From NCBI GenBank assembly GCA_019083985.1, contig JAHRCV010000001.1, forward strand, positions 682,001 through 746,000: DNA of 64,000 bases. The letters run 5' to 3'. Source of the stretch: Rhizobiales bacterium TNE-4. GTDB taxonomy: Bacteria > Pseudomonadota > Alphaproteobacteria > Rhizobiales > Beijerinckiaceae. Each line of letters opens with the position of its first letter. Position 1 is the first letter of the stretch. Made by a program: the position numbers and the translations under genes. Below are positions 1 to 8,294 of this stretch, piece after piece. Below the pieces are notes generated by a model that saw nothing but the letters and a program-made list of their open reading frames with translations, made no database searches and was not told the origin of the DNA.

Positions 1-2
1 GC

Positions 3-1028
3 GGCGACGTCTATTCTCCCGCCATGACGGATTTCATCTTCATGGTGCGTGACACGTCCTACATGTTCGTCACCGGCCCCGATGTGGTGAAAACCGTCAC
101 CAACGAAACGGTGACCGCCGAAGAATTGGGCGGTGCCAAGGTCCACACGACAAAATCGTCTGTCGCCGATGGTGCATGGGACAATGACCTTGAGGCGCTG
201 CTCCAAATCCGTCGTCTGATGGATTTCCTGCCCGCCAACAATCAGGCAGGCGTACCGCATTGGCCGAGCTTTGATGTTGCCGATCGCGTTGATACATCGC
301 TCGATACGCTTGTGCCGGACAATCCGAACAAGCCTTACGATATGAAGGAGCTCATCCTGAAGACAGTCGATGAAGGCGACTTCTTCGAAATTCAGGAAGG
401 CTACGCCAAAAACATCATCACCGGCTTCGGCCGTATTGAAGGGCGCTCGGTTGGTATCGTTGCGAACCAGCCAATGGTGTTGGCGGGCGTGCTTGATTCC
501 GATGCCTCGCGCAAGGCGGCCCGCTTCGTCCGTTTTTGCGATGCTTTCAATATTCCGATCGTCACCTTCGTCGACGTGCCGGGCTTCCTGCCGGGTACCG
601 CGCAGGAATATGGCGGCCTCATCAAGCATGGCGCCAAATTGCTGTTCGCCTATTCACAGGCCACTGTGCCGCTGGTCACAGTGATTACGCGCAAGGCCTT
701 TGGCGGCGCTTATGACGTGATGGCCTCCAAGCACATTGGCGCGGATGTCAATTATGCGTGGCCTACGGCGCAGATCGCCGTGATGGGTGCCAAGGGTGCA
801 GTCGAGATTATCTTCCGCGCCGACATGAAAGATGCCGACAAAATTACCGCCCGGACCAAGGAATATGAAGAGCGCTTCTTGTCGCCCTTCGTTGCCGCTG
901 AGCGTGGCTATATTGACGAAGTGATCATGCCGCATTCGACACGCCGGCGCGTCGCGCGGGCGCTTGCCATGCTGGCCGAGAAAAAGGCCGATGAGCCTTG
1001 GAAAAAGCACGACAATCTGCCGCTTTAA
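3..1028 (+). CDS. pccB: Propionyl-CoA carboxylase beta chain (carboxyltransferase), 5' partial
   Basis: Carboxyltransferase subunit of a biotin-dependent acyl-CoA carboxylase. It would transfer CO2 from biotin on the alpha subunit to propionyl-CoA, giving methylmalonyl-CoA in the cytoplasm. The frame is open from base 3, so the gene enters from outside the window. The 341 visible codons are the C-terminal two thirds of a family member of about 510 aa. The ATG at 24 lies inside the conserved region and is not the real start. Visible family blocks are [11 protein letters not shown] and the [12 protein letters not shown] acyl-CoA pocket, followed by an FGGAYDVM-type stretch. The alpha subunit gene lies 1.6 kb downstream on the same strand, with an opposed RTX gene between. 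A hairpin at 1051-1074 ends transcription. Substrate (propionyl- rather than another acyl-CoA) is inferred from overall resemblance. Confidence 0.93.
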   Translation, partial: GDVYSPAMTDFIFMVRDTSYMFVTGPDVVKTVTNETVTAEELGGAKVHTTKSSVADGAWDNDLEALLQIRRLMDFLPANNQAGVPHWPSFDVADRVDTSLDTLVPDNPNKPYDMKELILKTVDEGDFFEIQEGYAKNIITGFGRIEGRSVGIVANQPMVLAGVLDSDASRKAARFVRFCDAFNIPIVTFVDVPGFLPGTAQEYGGLIKHGAKLLFAYSQATVPLVTVITRKAFGGAYDVMASKHIGADVNYAWPTAQIAVMGAKGAVEIIFRADMKDADKITARTKEYEERFLSPFVAAERGYIDEVIMPHSTRRRVARALAMLAEKKADEPWKKHDNLPL

Positions 1029-1050
1029 TGCGAGCATCGTGATGCACAAA

Positions 1051-1074
1051 AAAGGGCGCCAATTGGCGCCCTTT
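1051..1074. terminator. Bidirectional intrinsic terminator between pccB and the RTX gene
   Basis: AAAGGGCGCCAATTGGCGCCCTTT is a perfect 24-bp palindrome. It is followed by T-rich sequence on the plus strand, and its A-run upstream gives a T-run on the minus strand. It lies between the convergent stops of pccB (1028) and the RTX gene (1121) and can serve both. Confidence 0.85.
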
Positions 1075-1120
1075 GTTATTCTGTCGTGATCAATCCAGGA
1101 GGCAAGAGAGGTGTGAAGCC

Positions 1121-2116
1121 TCAAGAAGGGAGTGGGTTGTACACAATAAAAATATCATTCAATTTTTGCTGTAAGGCCGTTCCACTACCGAGGGATGCGA
1201 CGTCAATGTTGCTGAGCACAACCTGATAGTCTGTGCCGGCACCGTTCGACTTAAAATCAAATTTGAGCAGGGTGCCGCCTCCAGTCGCTGCCGAGACGTC
1301 GACTTCGAGGGGCTTTTGTTGCGTCACTGTACTGGTGTAATTCGCCCATTCGATCCACAACTTGTCGGTGCCGATAGTAAAGTCAGTGATTGTATCGCGG
1401 AAGACTGTACTTCCATTTTTGGCGTCGCTCAGTTGCAATACGAAGGCGTCTGCCCCAGCTCCACCCGTGAGGGTATCATCGCCTTGGCCGCCGACAATCG
1501 TGTCATTGCCGCCGTCTCCCATCAGGGAATCGTTGCCGGCCTCGCCATACAGAAAATCATCGCCAACCCCGCCATTGGCCGTGTCATTGCCGTCGCCGGC
1601 AAAGATGACGTCCCTTGTGCCAGGCGCCGACAGATTAGTGTCGTCGTCGCCGAAAATACGATCGTTACCCGCGCCGCCGTTTATCGTATCGGCACCTCTG
1701 CCGCCGACAAGAAGATCGTCACCAGCATCGCCATAGAGCCAATCATTGCCTTTTTCACCGCGTAAGGTGTCATTGCCATCGCCGCCCGATATCGCATCAT
1801 TGCCATCGCCGCCGGTGACGCTGTCGTTACCCGTGCCGCCATATAGAAAATCATCTTTGCTCTGCCCGATGATGGTATCGTTTCCGCCGCCACCATCAAG
1901 CACATTGACGATACCAGCCGCACCCGTGATCGTTTGGTTTGCTGTGCCACCTCGGACCCAGCCTTTGCCATCGCTTAACTTCTGTGCCGTGACGCTGGTC
2001 TGATCTGAAAAAGCAAAGTCACCCCATGGAACCAAGTCCAATGTCGGAAAACTATTCTTTTTGAGCTGAACGACAAGATTTTTATTCTCGATCTTCGTAT
2101 AACTAACAATCGCCAT
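1121..2116 (-). CDS. RTX (hemolysin-type calcium-binding) repeat protein
   Basis: A 331-aa protein largely made of glycine/aspartate nonapeptide repeats of the GGxGxDxxx type, from about residue 75 to 225. These fold into a Ca2+-binding beta-roll after secretion. There is no N-terminal signal peptide. The C-terminal 110 residues (TGGAGADAFVLQ onward) resemble the serralysin-type C-terminal module that carries the type I secretion signal. No catalytic domain is visible in the first 70 residues. The ATG at 2116 is preceded by AGGAG at 9 nt. The gene sits alone between pccB and pccA on the opposite strand, which suggests insertion into an ancestral carboxylase locus. No intact type I exporter is in this window; a decayed one lies at 63173-63669. 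Function unknown; adhesin, S-layer-like protein or matrix protein are possible. Confidence 0.85.
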   Translation of the reverse strand: MAIVSYTKIENKNLVVQLKKNSFPTLDLVPWGDFAFSDQTSVTAQKLSDGKGWVRGGTANQTITGAAGIVNVLDGGGGNDTIIGQSKDDFLYGGTGNDSVTGGDGNDAISGGDGNDTLRGEKGNDWLYGDAGDDLLVGGRGADTINGGAGNDRIFGDDDTNLSAPGTRDVIFAGDGNDTANGGVGDDFLYGEAGNDSLMGDGGNDTIVGGQGDDTLTGGAGADAFVLQLSDAKNGSTVFRDTITDFTIGTDKLWIEWANYTSTVTQQKPLEVDVSAATGGGTLLKFDFKSNGAGTDYQVVLSNIDVASLGSGTALQQKLNDIFIVYNPLPS

Positions 2117-2585
2117 GACTATGGTCTCCTAAAATGACTAAGACAAAAAAGATCCCGAATAAAAGCGTACGGGCGTGAACGCATTGAAGCTGAATGACTG
2201 ATAAGTTGCAAATCAATTCGCTGATGAAAATTGAACACTGCCTGTGATAGCAGCATCGCCGCTATGATGAGTTAATCCTCTAAGTATCGTCCTCAAAACA
2301 AGAAATCGTCCCTGACGGATGAAACGTGCATCATTGTCAGCGCTTAACGGTTTTGCAATTAAGCCTAACGCGTGCGGCTTAGGCTCAAAAATTTGATTTA
2401 AATGCCAGCGATCTGCGATCAAAAAATGCGACTTCAAAGGGGCGCGCCAATGGCTGCAAAATAAGACAGCGGCGTAAAGCGTGGTTTTGGTGCGCTAACG
2501 CATGCGTCTCTTGGGGGACTCACGCGTAAATCTTGGGACGTATGCCCCGGCTCATGGATGGGGCAAGGTCCGCCTTGCTTACACT
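2117..2585. other. Intergenic region between divergent RTX and pccA genes
   Basis: About 470 bp without a convincing gene, AT-rich in its first 300 bp. It should hold the promoter of the RTX gene (minus strand). A perfect 7-bp inverted repeat, AGCCTAA at 2362-2368 and TTAGGCT at 2379-2385, and a small hairpin at 2563-2578 (GCAAGG/CCTTGC) are the only structures noticed. A 74-codon minus-strand ORF here (2213-2437) has no recognisable motif and was not called. Confidence 0.5.
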
Positions 2586-2601
2586 CTCCCCCTAGGGGTA
2601 G
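2586..2601. promoter_or_regulatory. Palindromic element in the pccA leader
   Basis: CTCCCCCTAGGGGTAG is a 16-bp palindrome with a single mismatched pair around the core CCCCTAGGGG (2589-2598). It lies 27 bp upstream of the chosen pccA start. Symmetric sites of this kind are typical operators, for example of MerR-type regulators, but no well-spaced -35/-10 pair was identified around it. Regulator unknown. Confidence 0.35.
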
Positions 2602-2627
2602 TTTGCGGCTCTGGGGAGACCGATGCC

Positions 2628-4553
2628 ATGCGGATGTTCGAAAGTGTGTTGATTGCCAACCGGGGTGAGATTGCCTGCCGGATCATCCGGACGGCTAAGC
2701 GCATGGGCCTTCGGACCATCGCGGTCTATTCCGATGCCGATCGCGACGCTTTGTTTGTACGCATGGCCGATGAGGCCTACCGGATCGGCCCAGCTCCCGC
2801 GCGCGAATCCTATCTGCTGGGCGATGTCATTCTCGATGTGGCCAAGAAGGCCAAAGCCAAGGCCATTCACCCAGGCTATGGCTTTTTGTCCGAGAATGCC
2901 GATTTTGCGGAGGCTTGCGGCAAGGCGAAAATTGCCTTCATCGGTCCTCCTCCCTCGGCCATCCGCGCCATGGGTCTCAAAGACGCCGCCAAGGCGCTTT
3001 TGGAGAAGGCGGGCGTTCCGGTCGTGCCCGGTTATCACGGGGCCAAGCAGGATACCGCGTTTTTACGGCAGCGTGCGTCCAATATCGGCTATCCCGTGCT
3101 CATCAAGGCGGTGGCTGGGGGCGGTGGCAAGGGCATGCGCCGGGTTGATCGCCAACTTGATTTCGATGAGGCCTTGGCCTCCGCTCAACGCGAAGCGAAA
3201 AATGCCTTCGGTGATCCGCGCGTGCTGGTGGAAAAATACGTCACCGCGCCACGCCATATCGAAATGCAAATTTTTGCCGATCGCTTTGGTAACGTCGTAC
3301 ATCTGTTCGAGCGTGATTGCTCGCTGCAACGTCGCCATCAGAAAGTGATCGAGGAAGCGCCCGCGCCCGGCATGACGCCGGAGATGCGCGCAGCGATGGG
3401 CAAGGCGGCCACGGATGCCGCGCGTGCGGTGGGCTATGTTGGCGCGGGCACGGTTGAATTCATCGTTGATGGGTCGGAAGGCCTGCGGCCTGATGGCTTC
3501 TTCTTTATGGAAATGAATACGCGGCTTCAGGTCGAGCATCCGGTCACTGAAGCCATCACCGGCCTTGATCTCGTTGAGCTGCAATTGCGTGTCGCAGCGG
3601 GCGAGCGTCTGCCCTTCAAGCAGCATGATTTGAAGATTGACGGTCACGCCGTCGAAGCGCGGCTTTATGCCGAAGATCCAGCAAAGGGCTTCTTGCCGTC
3701 CACCGGCAAGCTTGTCGCCCTTTCTTTTCCGCAAGAGGACGGGTTGCGCGTCGACACGGGTGTCGTGCAAGGCGACAGTGTCACGCCTTACTATGATCCG
3801 ATGATTGCCAAATTGATCGTGCATAAGCCGACGCGCGAAGAAGCGCTCGCCGGTCTTGCCGAAGCCTTGCACGGCACGCGCGTGGCCGGCCCGCACACCA
3901 ATCTCGCATTTCTCGAAGCCTTGTGCCGCGCGCCTGATTTCGTGAACGGGCAATTCGATACGGGCTTCATCGATCGTAATCTCGAAACGCTTGGCGCCGT
4001 ACCAGCTGCGTCCGATCGCACAGCCGCCGCTGCAGCGCTGCATGCGCTGCTCGATGCGCCCGCGTCCGCAGCTTCCTCGCCATGGGATGTGCGGGATGGC
4101 TTCCAATTATCAGGCACGCGGCTTTTGTCGTGGCCCGTGACGCTGAATGGCGAGGCTGATGCCGTTCGTGTGGCGTGGGACGGGCAGGGGCTGCTTGTGG
4201 ATGGGTTCGATCCGGAAGCAGATATTGCGCTCGTCCGTGATGGTGCAGCGATCTATGCCTTGCATAAAGGGCGGCAGACCATTCTCAGCCCGCGTGAAGC
4301 GGGCGCAGCAGGGCATGATGGTGGCGATGGCGATGGTGCCATCAAGGCACCGATGCACGGCAAGATTGTCGCCATCGATGTGAAGGCAGGCCAAACCGTC
4401 GCGCGCGGCACGCGCGTCGCCATTGTGGAAGCGATGAAGATGGAACATGCGCTCACGGCGAAACGCGATGGCGTTGTCGGGGAGATCGCGCTCAAGCCGG
4501 GCGATCAGGTCGCTGAGGGCGGCATCATCCTGACCATCGGCGATCCGGACTGA
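2628..4553 (+). CDS. pccA: Propionyl-CoA carboxylase alpha chain (biotin carboxylase plus biotin carrier)
   Basis: Carboxylates its own biotin with ATP and bicarbonate and passes CO2 to the beta subunit (pccB, upstream). The open frame begins at 2502, but homology to biotin carboxylases starts at the ANRGEIACRI block. The ATG at 2628 has GGGGAG 9 nt upstream, giving 641 aa. Order: biotin carboxylase N domain, ATP-grasp with the glycine-rich loop AVAGGGGKGMR and the FMEMNTRLQVEHPVTE block, the C domain, a linker (about 450-570), and a biotinyl domain with EAMKMEH, the lysine near residue 604 being the biotin site. The enzyme probably feeds propionyl-CoA from odd-chain fatty acids and branched amino acids into the methylmalonyl-CoA route. 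Confidence 0.93.
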   Translation: MRMFESVLIANRGEIACRIIRTAKRMGLRTIAVYSDADRDALFVRMADEAYRIGPAPARESYLLGDVILDVAKKAKAKAIHPGYGFLSENADFAEACGKAKIAFIGPPPSAIRAMGLKDAAKALLEKAGVPVVPGYHGAKQDTAFLRQRASNIGYPVLIKAVAGGGGKGMRRVDRQLDFDEALASAQREAKNAFGDPRVLVEKYVTAPRHIEMQIFADRFGNVVHLFERDCSLQRRHQKVIEEAPAPGMTPEMRAAMGKAATDAARAVGYVGAGTVEFIVDGSEGLRPDGFFFMEMNTRLQVEHPVTEAITGLDLVELQLRVAAGERLPFKQHDLKIDGHAVEARLYAEDPAKGFLPSTGKLVALSFPQEDGLRVDTGVVQGDSVTPYYDPMIAKLIVHKPTREEALAGLAEALHGTRVAGPHTNLAFLEALCRAPDFVNGQFDTGFIDRNLETLGAVPAASDRTAAAAALHALLDAPASAASSPWDVRDGFQLSGTRLLSWPVTLNGEADAVRVAWDGQGLLVDGFDPEADIALVRDGAAIYALHKGRQTILSPREAGAAGHDGGDGDGAIKAPMHGKIVAIDVKAGQTVARGTRVAIVEAMKMEHALTAKRDGVVGEIALKPGDQVAEGGIILTIGDPD

Positions 4554-4616
4554 TTTCCACAGCCGACGCGGCCCAGCCCCATGGCGAAGCCGCCTGCGCC
4601 GCCCTAAACCGGCGGC

Positions 4617-5051
4617 ATGGCGGAATTGCATCTCATCAAGCTCTGCGTGGGCGCGGACTCCATCGAGGATTTGACCGGCTGGATTGCCGAGCGCCTCGCC
4701 GCGCAGAAAAAGGCGGGGATCAAGCCTGAGCAATTCCACACCACCCGCATGGTGCCCAAGCGTATCGAGGAGTTGATCCCAGGCGGGTCGCTCTATTGGG
4801 TGATCAAGGGGCAGGTGGCCTGCCGCCAAAAGCTGCTCGAAATCCGTCCCTTCACCGACAGTGAGGGCATTGGCCGTTGCCATCTGGTGCTTGAGCCGAA
4901 GGTTCATCCCGTCGTGCCGCGGCCTTGCCGTCCGTTTCAGGGCTGGCGTTATCTCACTGATGTGCCGGCCGATCTGGGCAAGGCGGGTGGCGATATCGCG
5001 GCCATGCCGGAAGAGCTGCGGCGTGAGCTACGCGACCTCGGTCTGCTCTGA
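4617..5051 (+). CDS. DUF1489 family protein
   Basis: A 144-aa cytoplasmic protein matching the DUF1489 family known from alphaproteobacteria. Recognisable features are the N-terminal LHLIKLCVGADS, the middle TTRMVPKR and GSLYWVIKG, and the C-terminal QGWRYL block. Family function is unknown. No signal peptide or membrane segment is seen. It follows pccA by 63 bp on the same strand and heads a short run with the small exported protein, the VWA protein and the J-domain protein. Co-transcription is possible but unproven. Confidence 0.85.
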   Translation: MAELHLIKLCVGADSIEDLTGWIAERLAAQKKAGIKPEQFHTTRMVPKRIEELIPGGSLYWVIKGQVACRQKLLEIRPFTDSEGIGRCHLVLEPKVHPVVPRPCRPFQGWRYLTDVPADLGKAGGDIAAMPEELRRELRDLGLL

Positions 5052-5084
5052 AAGGCGACAGAGGCAGGCCTTTCTGGTAATGAA

Positions 5085-5390
5085 ATGGGCATGATCAGGA
5101 ATCGCCTGTTTCTCGCTGCCGCTGCCCTGTGTGTGATGGGAAGGGCCGCGCTTGCACAGGATTCCTGCAAACCTGTCGAGACCGCGCCCGGGATCAAAGC
5201 CATCCCTGCCGGATGCAACAAGCTGAGCCAGTTCAAAACGGGCGCGGCTGTTGCTGCACCGAAAGCCGCACCGGCCGCCAAGCCATCGGGCCTGTTTCCC
5301 GGTTCATCGCCGGGCTCGATTACGAAATTCGGCGATACGGAAGTGCGGATCGGCGGATCTGTGCGTTACGAATATGGCTACGGGCGCTGA
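5085..5390 (+). CDS. Small exported protein ending in a porin-like N-terminal motif
   Basis: A 101-aa protein with a signal peptide (positive start, hydrophobic core to about residue 22, cleavage near ALAQ). The mature part has two cysteines near its start, a short Ala/Pro/Lys-rich middle, and ends with IGGSVRYEYGYGR. That ending closely resembles IGGRVRFEYQYG, the beginning of the first beta strand of the Porin_2-type protein encoded at 61323. The protein stops where the barrel would begin. It may be a stand-alone periplasmic protein or a porin remnant. Start could also be the ATG at 5091. No strong ribosome-binding site is seen. Confidence 0.6.
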   Translation: MGMIRNRLFLAAAALCVMGRAALAQDSCKPVETAPGIKAIPAGCNKLSQFKTGAAVAAPKAAPAAKPSGLFPGSSPGSITKFGDTEVRIGGSVRYEYGYGR

Positions 5391-5402
5391 ACGGGCGCGA
5401 AG

Positions 5403-6119
5403 ATGGCAGGCGATCTGAAATCGCGTGATCAAGCCGGCATTGTCACAGGCAGTGGCTCCTCCGCCGTGTCGGCATTTCTGGATCAGGTCAAGGCAATGCC
5501 CTCGATTGCTGCGGATGCCCGCGGCAAACTCGTTATTGCGCTTGATGCCACCATGAGCCGCCAGCCAACATGGGATCTCGCTTGCTCTTTACAGGCAGAG
5601 ATGTTTCGCACCGCCGCATCGATTGGCGGTCTTGCCATTCAACTCGTCTATTTCCGCGGCCTCGCCGAGTGTCGCGCCTCGCGCTACGTACCCGATGGTG
5701 CAACGCTGAGCGCGATGATGAGCAAAATTCGGTGCGAAGGCGGGCAGACCCAGATCGGTCGTGTGCTCGACCATTTGCACCGCGCAGCCCGCCAAGATGG
5801 CGTGCGCGCTTTCGTCTATGTCGGCGATGCGATGGAAGAAAGCGCGGACATCTTGTTGGCGCGGGCTGGTGAAATCGGGTTGCTCGGTCTCCGCGGCTTC
5901 ATTTTTCAGGAAGGTCACGATCCAGACGCCGAGCGCGTTTTTCGTGAAATGGCACGGCTCACGGGCGGCGCTTATGCGCGCTTCGATCATGCAGCGCCTG
6001 CAACCTTGGCAGAATTGCTGCGTGCGGCGGCGACGTATGCGGCGGGTGGGCGCGACGCGTTGATGAAACTTGCGCGCAGCGGCGGGGCGAGCGCCGCGCT
6101 GTTGCAACAATTGCGGTAA
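5403..6119 (+). CDS. VWA (von Willebrand factor A)-like domain protein
   Basis: A 238-aa protein without a signal peptide. A VWA-like fold is suggested by a strand leading into DATMS near residues 49-53 (a D-x-T-x-S version of the MIDAS metal site), the GGQTQIG threonine region near 113, and the YVGDAMEE aspartate near 140. Such domains bind Mg2+ and protein partners. It starts 12 bp after the preceding gene and ends 3 bp before the J-domain gene, so the two are probably translated together. The partner may be the membrane J protein or an unseen AAA ATPase. Exact role unknown. Confidence 0.7.
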   Translation: MAGDLKSRDQAGIVTGSGSSAVSAFLDQVKAMPSIAADARGKLVIALDATMSRQPTWDLACSLQAEMFRTAASIGGLAIQLVYFRGLAECRASRYVPDGATLSAMMSKIRCEGGQTQIGRVLDHLHRAARQDGVRAFVYVGDAMEESADILLARAGEIGLLGLRGFIFQEGHDPDAERVFREMARLTGGAYARFDHAAPATLAELLRAAATYAAGGRDALMKLARSGGASAALLQQLR

Positions 6120-6122
6120 ATC

Positions 6123-6869
6123 ATGACAGCTCTAATCGGCTTGGCCGTCCTTCTCATTTTGATTGCGCTCGGCAAAGGCTGGGTCAAGCTCGATCCCAAA
6201 TCGCTTTTGCCAACGATGCACAAAGTTGGTGGCATCATCGCGCTCGGCCTTGCGGCCGTTCTGGCGATGCGCGGGCGCTTCGATATGGCCTTGGCGTTGG
6301 GCGGTTTCGGCACGTGGCTTCTGGATATTGATTGGCGCCGTTATTTGCCGATGGGCCGCACCGGTTCGGATGGCGCAGCCCAAGGCCGCGTTTCAAAAGT
6401 GCGTTCGCGTCTGATCGAGATGACGCTTGATCATGATACGGGCGTTATGGCGGGCATGATTGTGGCAGGGCCCGAGGCTGGCCGCGCCTTTGAAACGATG
6501 AGCCAGCAGGATTTGGGTGTGCTTGCGCAAACCTGCGCGACGGAAGACCCCGACGGGCTCAGATTGTTAGAGGCTTATCTTGACCGCCGGTTTCCCGGCT
6601 GGCGTGAGACAGCGGATCCGCACATCCACGCGCGGTCCGGACAGGGGCATGGCGGCGAACAAAGTGGCCGGCGCAGCGGGGCGATAACCGAGCAGGAAGC
6701 TTATGAGATCTTGGGTCTTCAGCCGGGAGCGAGCGAAAATGACATCCGACAGGCTCATCGGGCGCTGATGAAGAAGTTTCATCCCGACCAAGGCGGAACC
6801 ACTTGGCTTGCGACCCGCCTGAACGAAGCTCGTGATGTCCTGCTGGGATCTCATCGGCCGCGGTCCTGA
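6123..6869 (+). CDS. Membrane-anchored J-domain protein (Pam18/Tim14-like layout)
   Basis: A 248-aa protein with two hydrophobic segments near the N terminus (about 1-20 and 33-66), a central cytoplasmic region, and a C-terminal J domain. The J domain contains AYEILGLQPGASENDIR, the HPD triad, then QGG and LNEARDVLLG. J domains stimulate the ATPase of DnaK-type chaperones. The layout (membrane anchor first, J domain last) and the HPDQGG...NEARD pattern resemble mitochondrial Pam18/Tim14 more than full DnaJ; there is no G/F region or zinc centre. The stop TGA (6867-6869) abuts the stop of the opposing dac gene within a TGATCA palindrome. Confidence 0.85.
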   Translation: MTALIGLAVLLILIALGKGWVKLDPKSLLPTMHKVGGIIALGLAAVLAMRGRFDMALALGGFGTWLLDIDWRRYLPMGRTGSDGAAQGRVSKVRSRLIEMTLDHDTGVMAGMIVAGPEAGRAFETMSQQDLGVLAQTCATEDPDGLRLLEAYLDRRFPGWRETADPHIHARSGQGHGGEQSGRRSGAITEQEAYEILGLQPGASENDIRQAHRALMKKFHPDQGGTTWLATRLNEARDVLLGSHRPRS

Positions 6870-8294
6870 TCAGATCTGTTTCACGAAGCAGTCGTAGCCG
6901 CTCTTCTTGAGCGACTTGCACGCCTTCTCGGCGGCGTCTTTCGTTTTGAAACCGGCAAAGCGCGCCCGATACGCTTTCTCGCTGGCGCGTTCGACATTCG
7001 GCACAGCCCCTTTCAGCACGCGCGCTTCATCACTGCGCGCTTCATTGAGAATGGATTTGGCTGCAGCTTCCGTTTTCGCCGTGCCGATTTGGATCGACCA
7101 ACCGGGCGGAACGGGTGCCTGCTTCGGCACGATCGAGGCGGTGCGAACCACCGGCTGAGCGCCCACTTTCCAGCCGCTCGGTGTCGTGGTCGTCGTCGGG
7201 GCGGCCTTGGCTTGCGGTGTTGTCGTCGGCGCAACCGGAATGGTCGCAGCCACGCGCACAGGCGCAGGCGCGGCCGCTTTCGGTTGAACAGTGGTCGGCG
7301 CAGGCGCAGCCGTAGCTGTCACAGCGGGTTGCTTCGGCTGCAGCGCTGCCGTCGTCTTCGGTGCGGGTGCCTGATCTTCGTCATCCGCATTCGCGGCGGT
7401 GTCTTGCGATTCGATGACGGCAGGCGCCGTGCGGTTGCCCGCATAGGCGCGGTCGAGATGGCGGTCGATGAGCTCTGCCATATAGCGGTCGCGGGAGGCG
7501 CCCGAGCGGCCGCCCAGCACCACAGCGATCAATTGCCGGCCATCGGCCTTCACCGATGTCAGGAGATTGAAGCCCGACATCCGGGTGTAGCCGGTCTTGA
7601 TCCCGTCGACGCCTTCCACCCGGCCCAGAAGCTTGTTGTGGTTGCCGTGGAAGGCCCCGTCATAGGAAAAGCTGCGGGTGGCGAAATAGCCATAATAACG
7701 CGGAAAACGATCCTGAATCGCGCGGCCCATCGTGATGAGGTCGCGTGCGGTGGTCACCTGGCCCGTATCGGGGAGGCCCGACGCATTGCGGAACGTTGTC
7801 CGGCTCATCCCGATCGAACGGGCTTTCTTCGTCATCAGGGCGGCAAAGTTCTGTTCCGTCCCGCCAATGTTCTCGGCGACCACGACAGCCACGTCGTTGG
7901 CGGATTTTGTGACGAGCGCCTTGATGGCGTCTTCGACCTTGATGGTCTCGCCCGGCTGCAGGCCAAGCTTCGAAGGGGCCTGGCGCGATGCCCAAGCCGA
8001 GACCTTCAAGGGCGAATTGAGGGAATAGCGACCCTTCTCGAGCTGTTCGAACAGCATATAGAGGGTCATCACTTTAGTAATAGAGGCGGGATGGCGGTGG
8101 GCATCCGGGTTTTCAGCGAACAGGACTTTGCCTGTTTTCGCGTCAACCACCATGGCAGCCGTCGGCGGATTATAGCCGCCGCCCTTGCGGACGATCTTGC
8201 GCTTGGCCTCCGCAGGAGCGGCCCAGGCAAGCGACGCGACGATTACACCTACAATTGCGACCGAAAAACGCCCGCGACCAACGCCAAACGACAT
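6870..8294 (-). CDS. D-alanyl-D-alanine carboxypeptidase with SPOR domain (peptidase S11)
   Basis: Periplasmic penicillin-binding protein that trims the terminal D-Ala from peptidoglycan stem peptides. The start at 8294 is chosen over the upstream ATG at 8348 because it opens directly into a signal peptide (hydrophobic core, AEA cleavage region) and has AAGGG at about 8 nt. The S11 motifs are all present: SITK (SxxK nucleophile), SAN (SxN) and KTG. After the catalytic domain comes a roughly 120-residue linker rich in Ala, Pro and Thr, then a C-terminal SPOR domain (about residue 395 onward) that binds denuded glycan at division sites. This combination is typical of alphaproteobacterial DacF/DacC-like enzymes. 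474 aa. Confidence 0.92.
   Translation of the reverse strand: MSFGVGRGRFSVAIVGVIVASLAWAAPAEAKRKIVRKGGGYNPPTAAMVVDAKTGKVLFAENPDAHRHPASITKVMTLYMLFEQLEKGRYSLNSPLKVSAWASRQAPSKLGLQPGETIKVEDAIKALVTKSANDVAVVVAENIGGTEQNFAALMTKKARSIGMSRTTFRNASGLPDTGQVTTARDLITMGRAIQDRFPRYYGYFATRSFSYDGAFHGNHNKLLGRVEGVDGIKTGYTRMSGFNLLTSVKADGRQLIAVVLGGRSGASRDRYMAELIDRHLDRAYAGNRTAPAVIESQDTAANADDEDQAPAPKTTAALQPKQPAVTATAAPAPTTVQPKAAAPAPVRVAATIPVAPTTTPQAKAAPTTTTTPSGWKVGAQPVVRTASIVPKQAPVPPGWSIQIGTAKTEAAAKSILNEARSDEARVLKGAVPNVERASEKAYRARFAGFKTKDAAEKACKSLKKSGYDCFVKQI

Noticed and set aside
1316-2003. Plus-strand ORFs opposite the RTX repeats
   Set aside because: They are mirror translations of the repeated GGxGxD codons and show only low-complexity repeats.
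2213-2437. 74-codon minus-strand ORF upstream of the RTX gene
   Set aside because: No motif, no ribosome-binding site that stands out, and it lies in the AT-rich region expected to hold the RTX promoter.
3063-4106. 347-codon antisense ORF inside pccA
   Set aside because: Entirely inside a well-conserved gene and without any recognisable domain.
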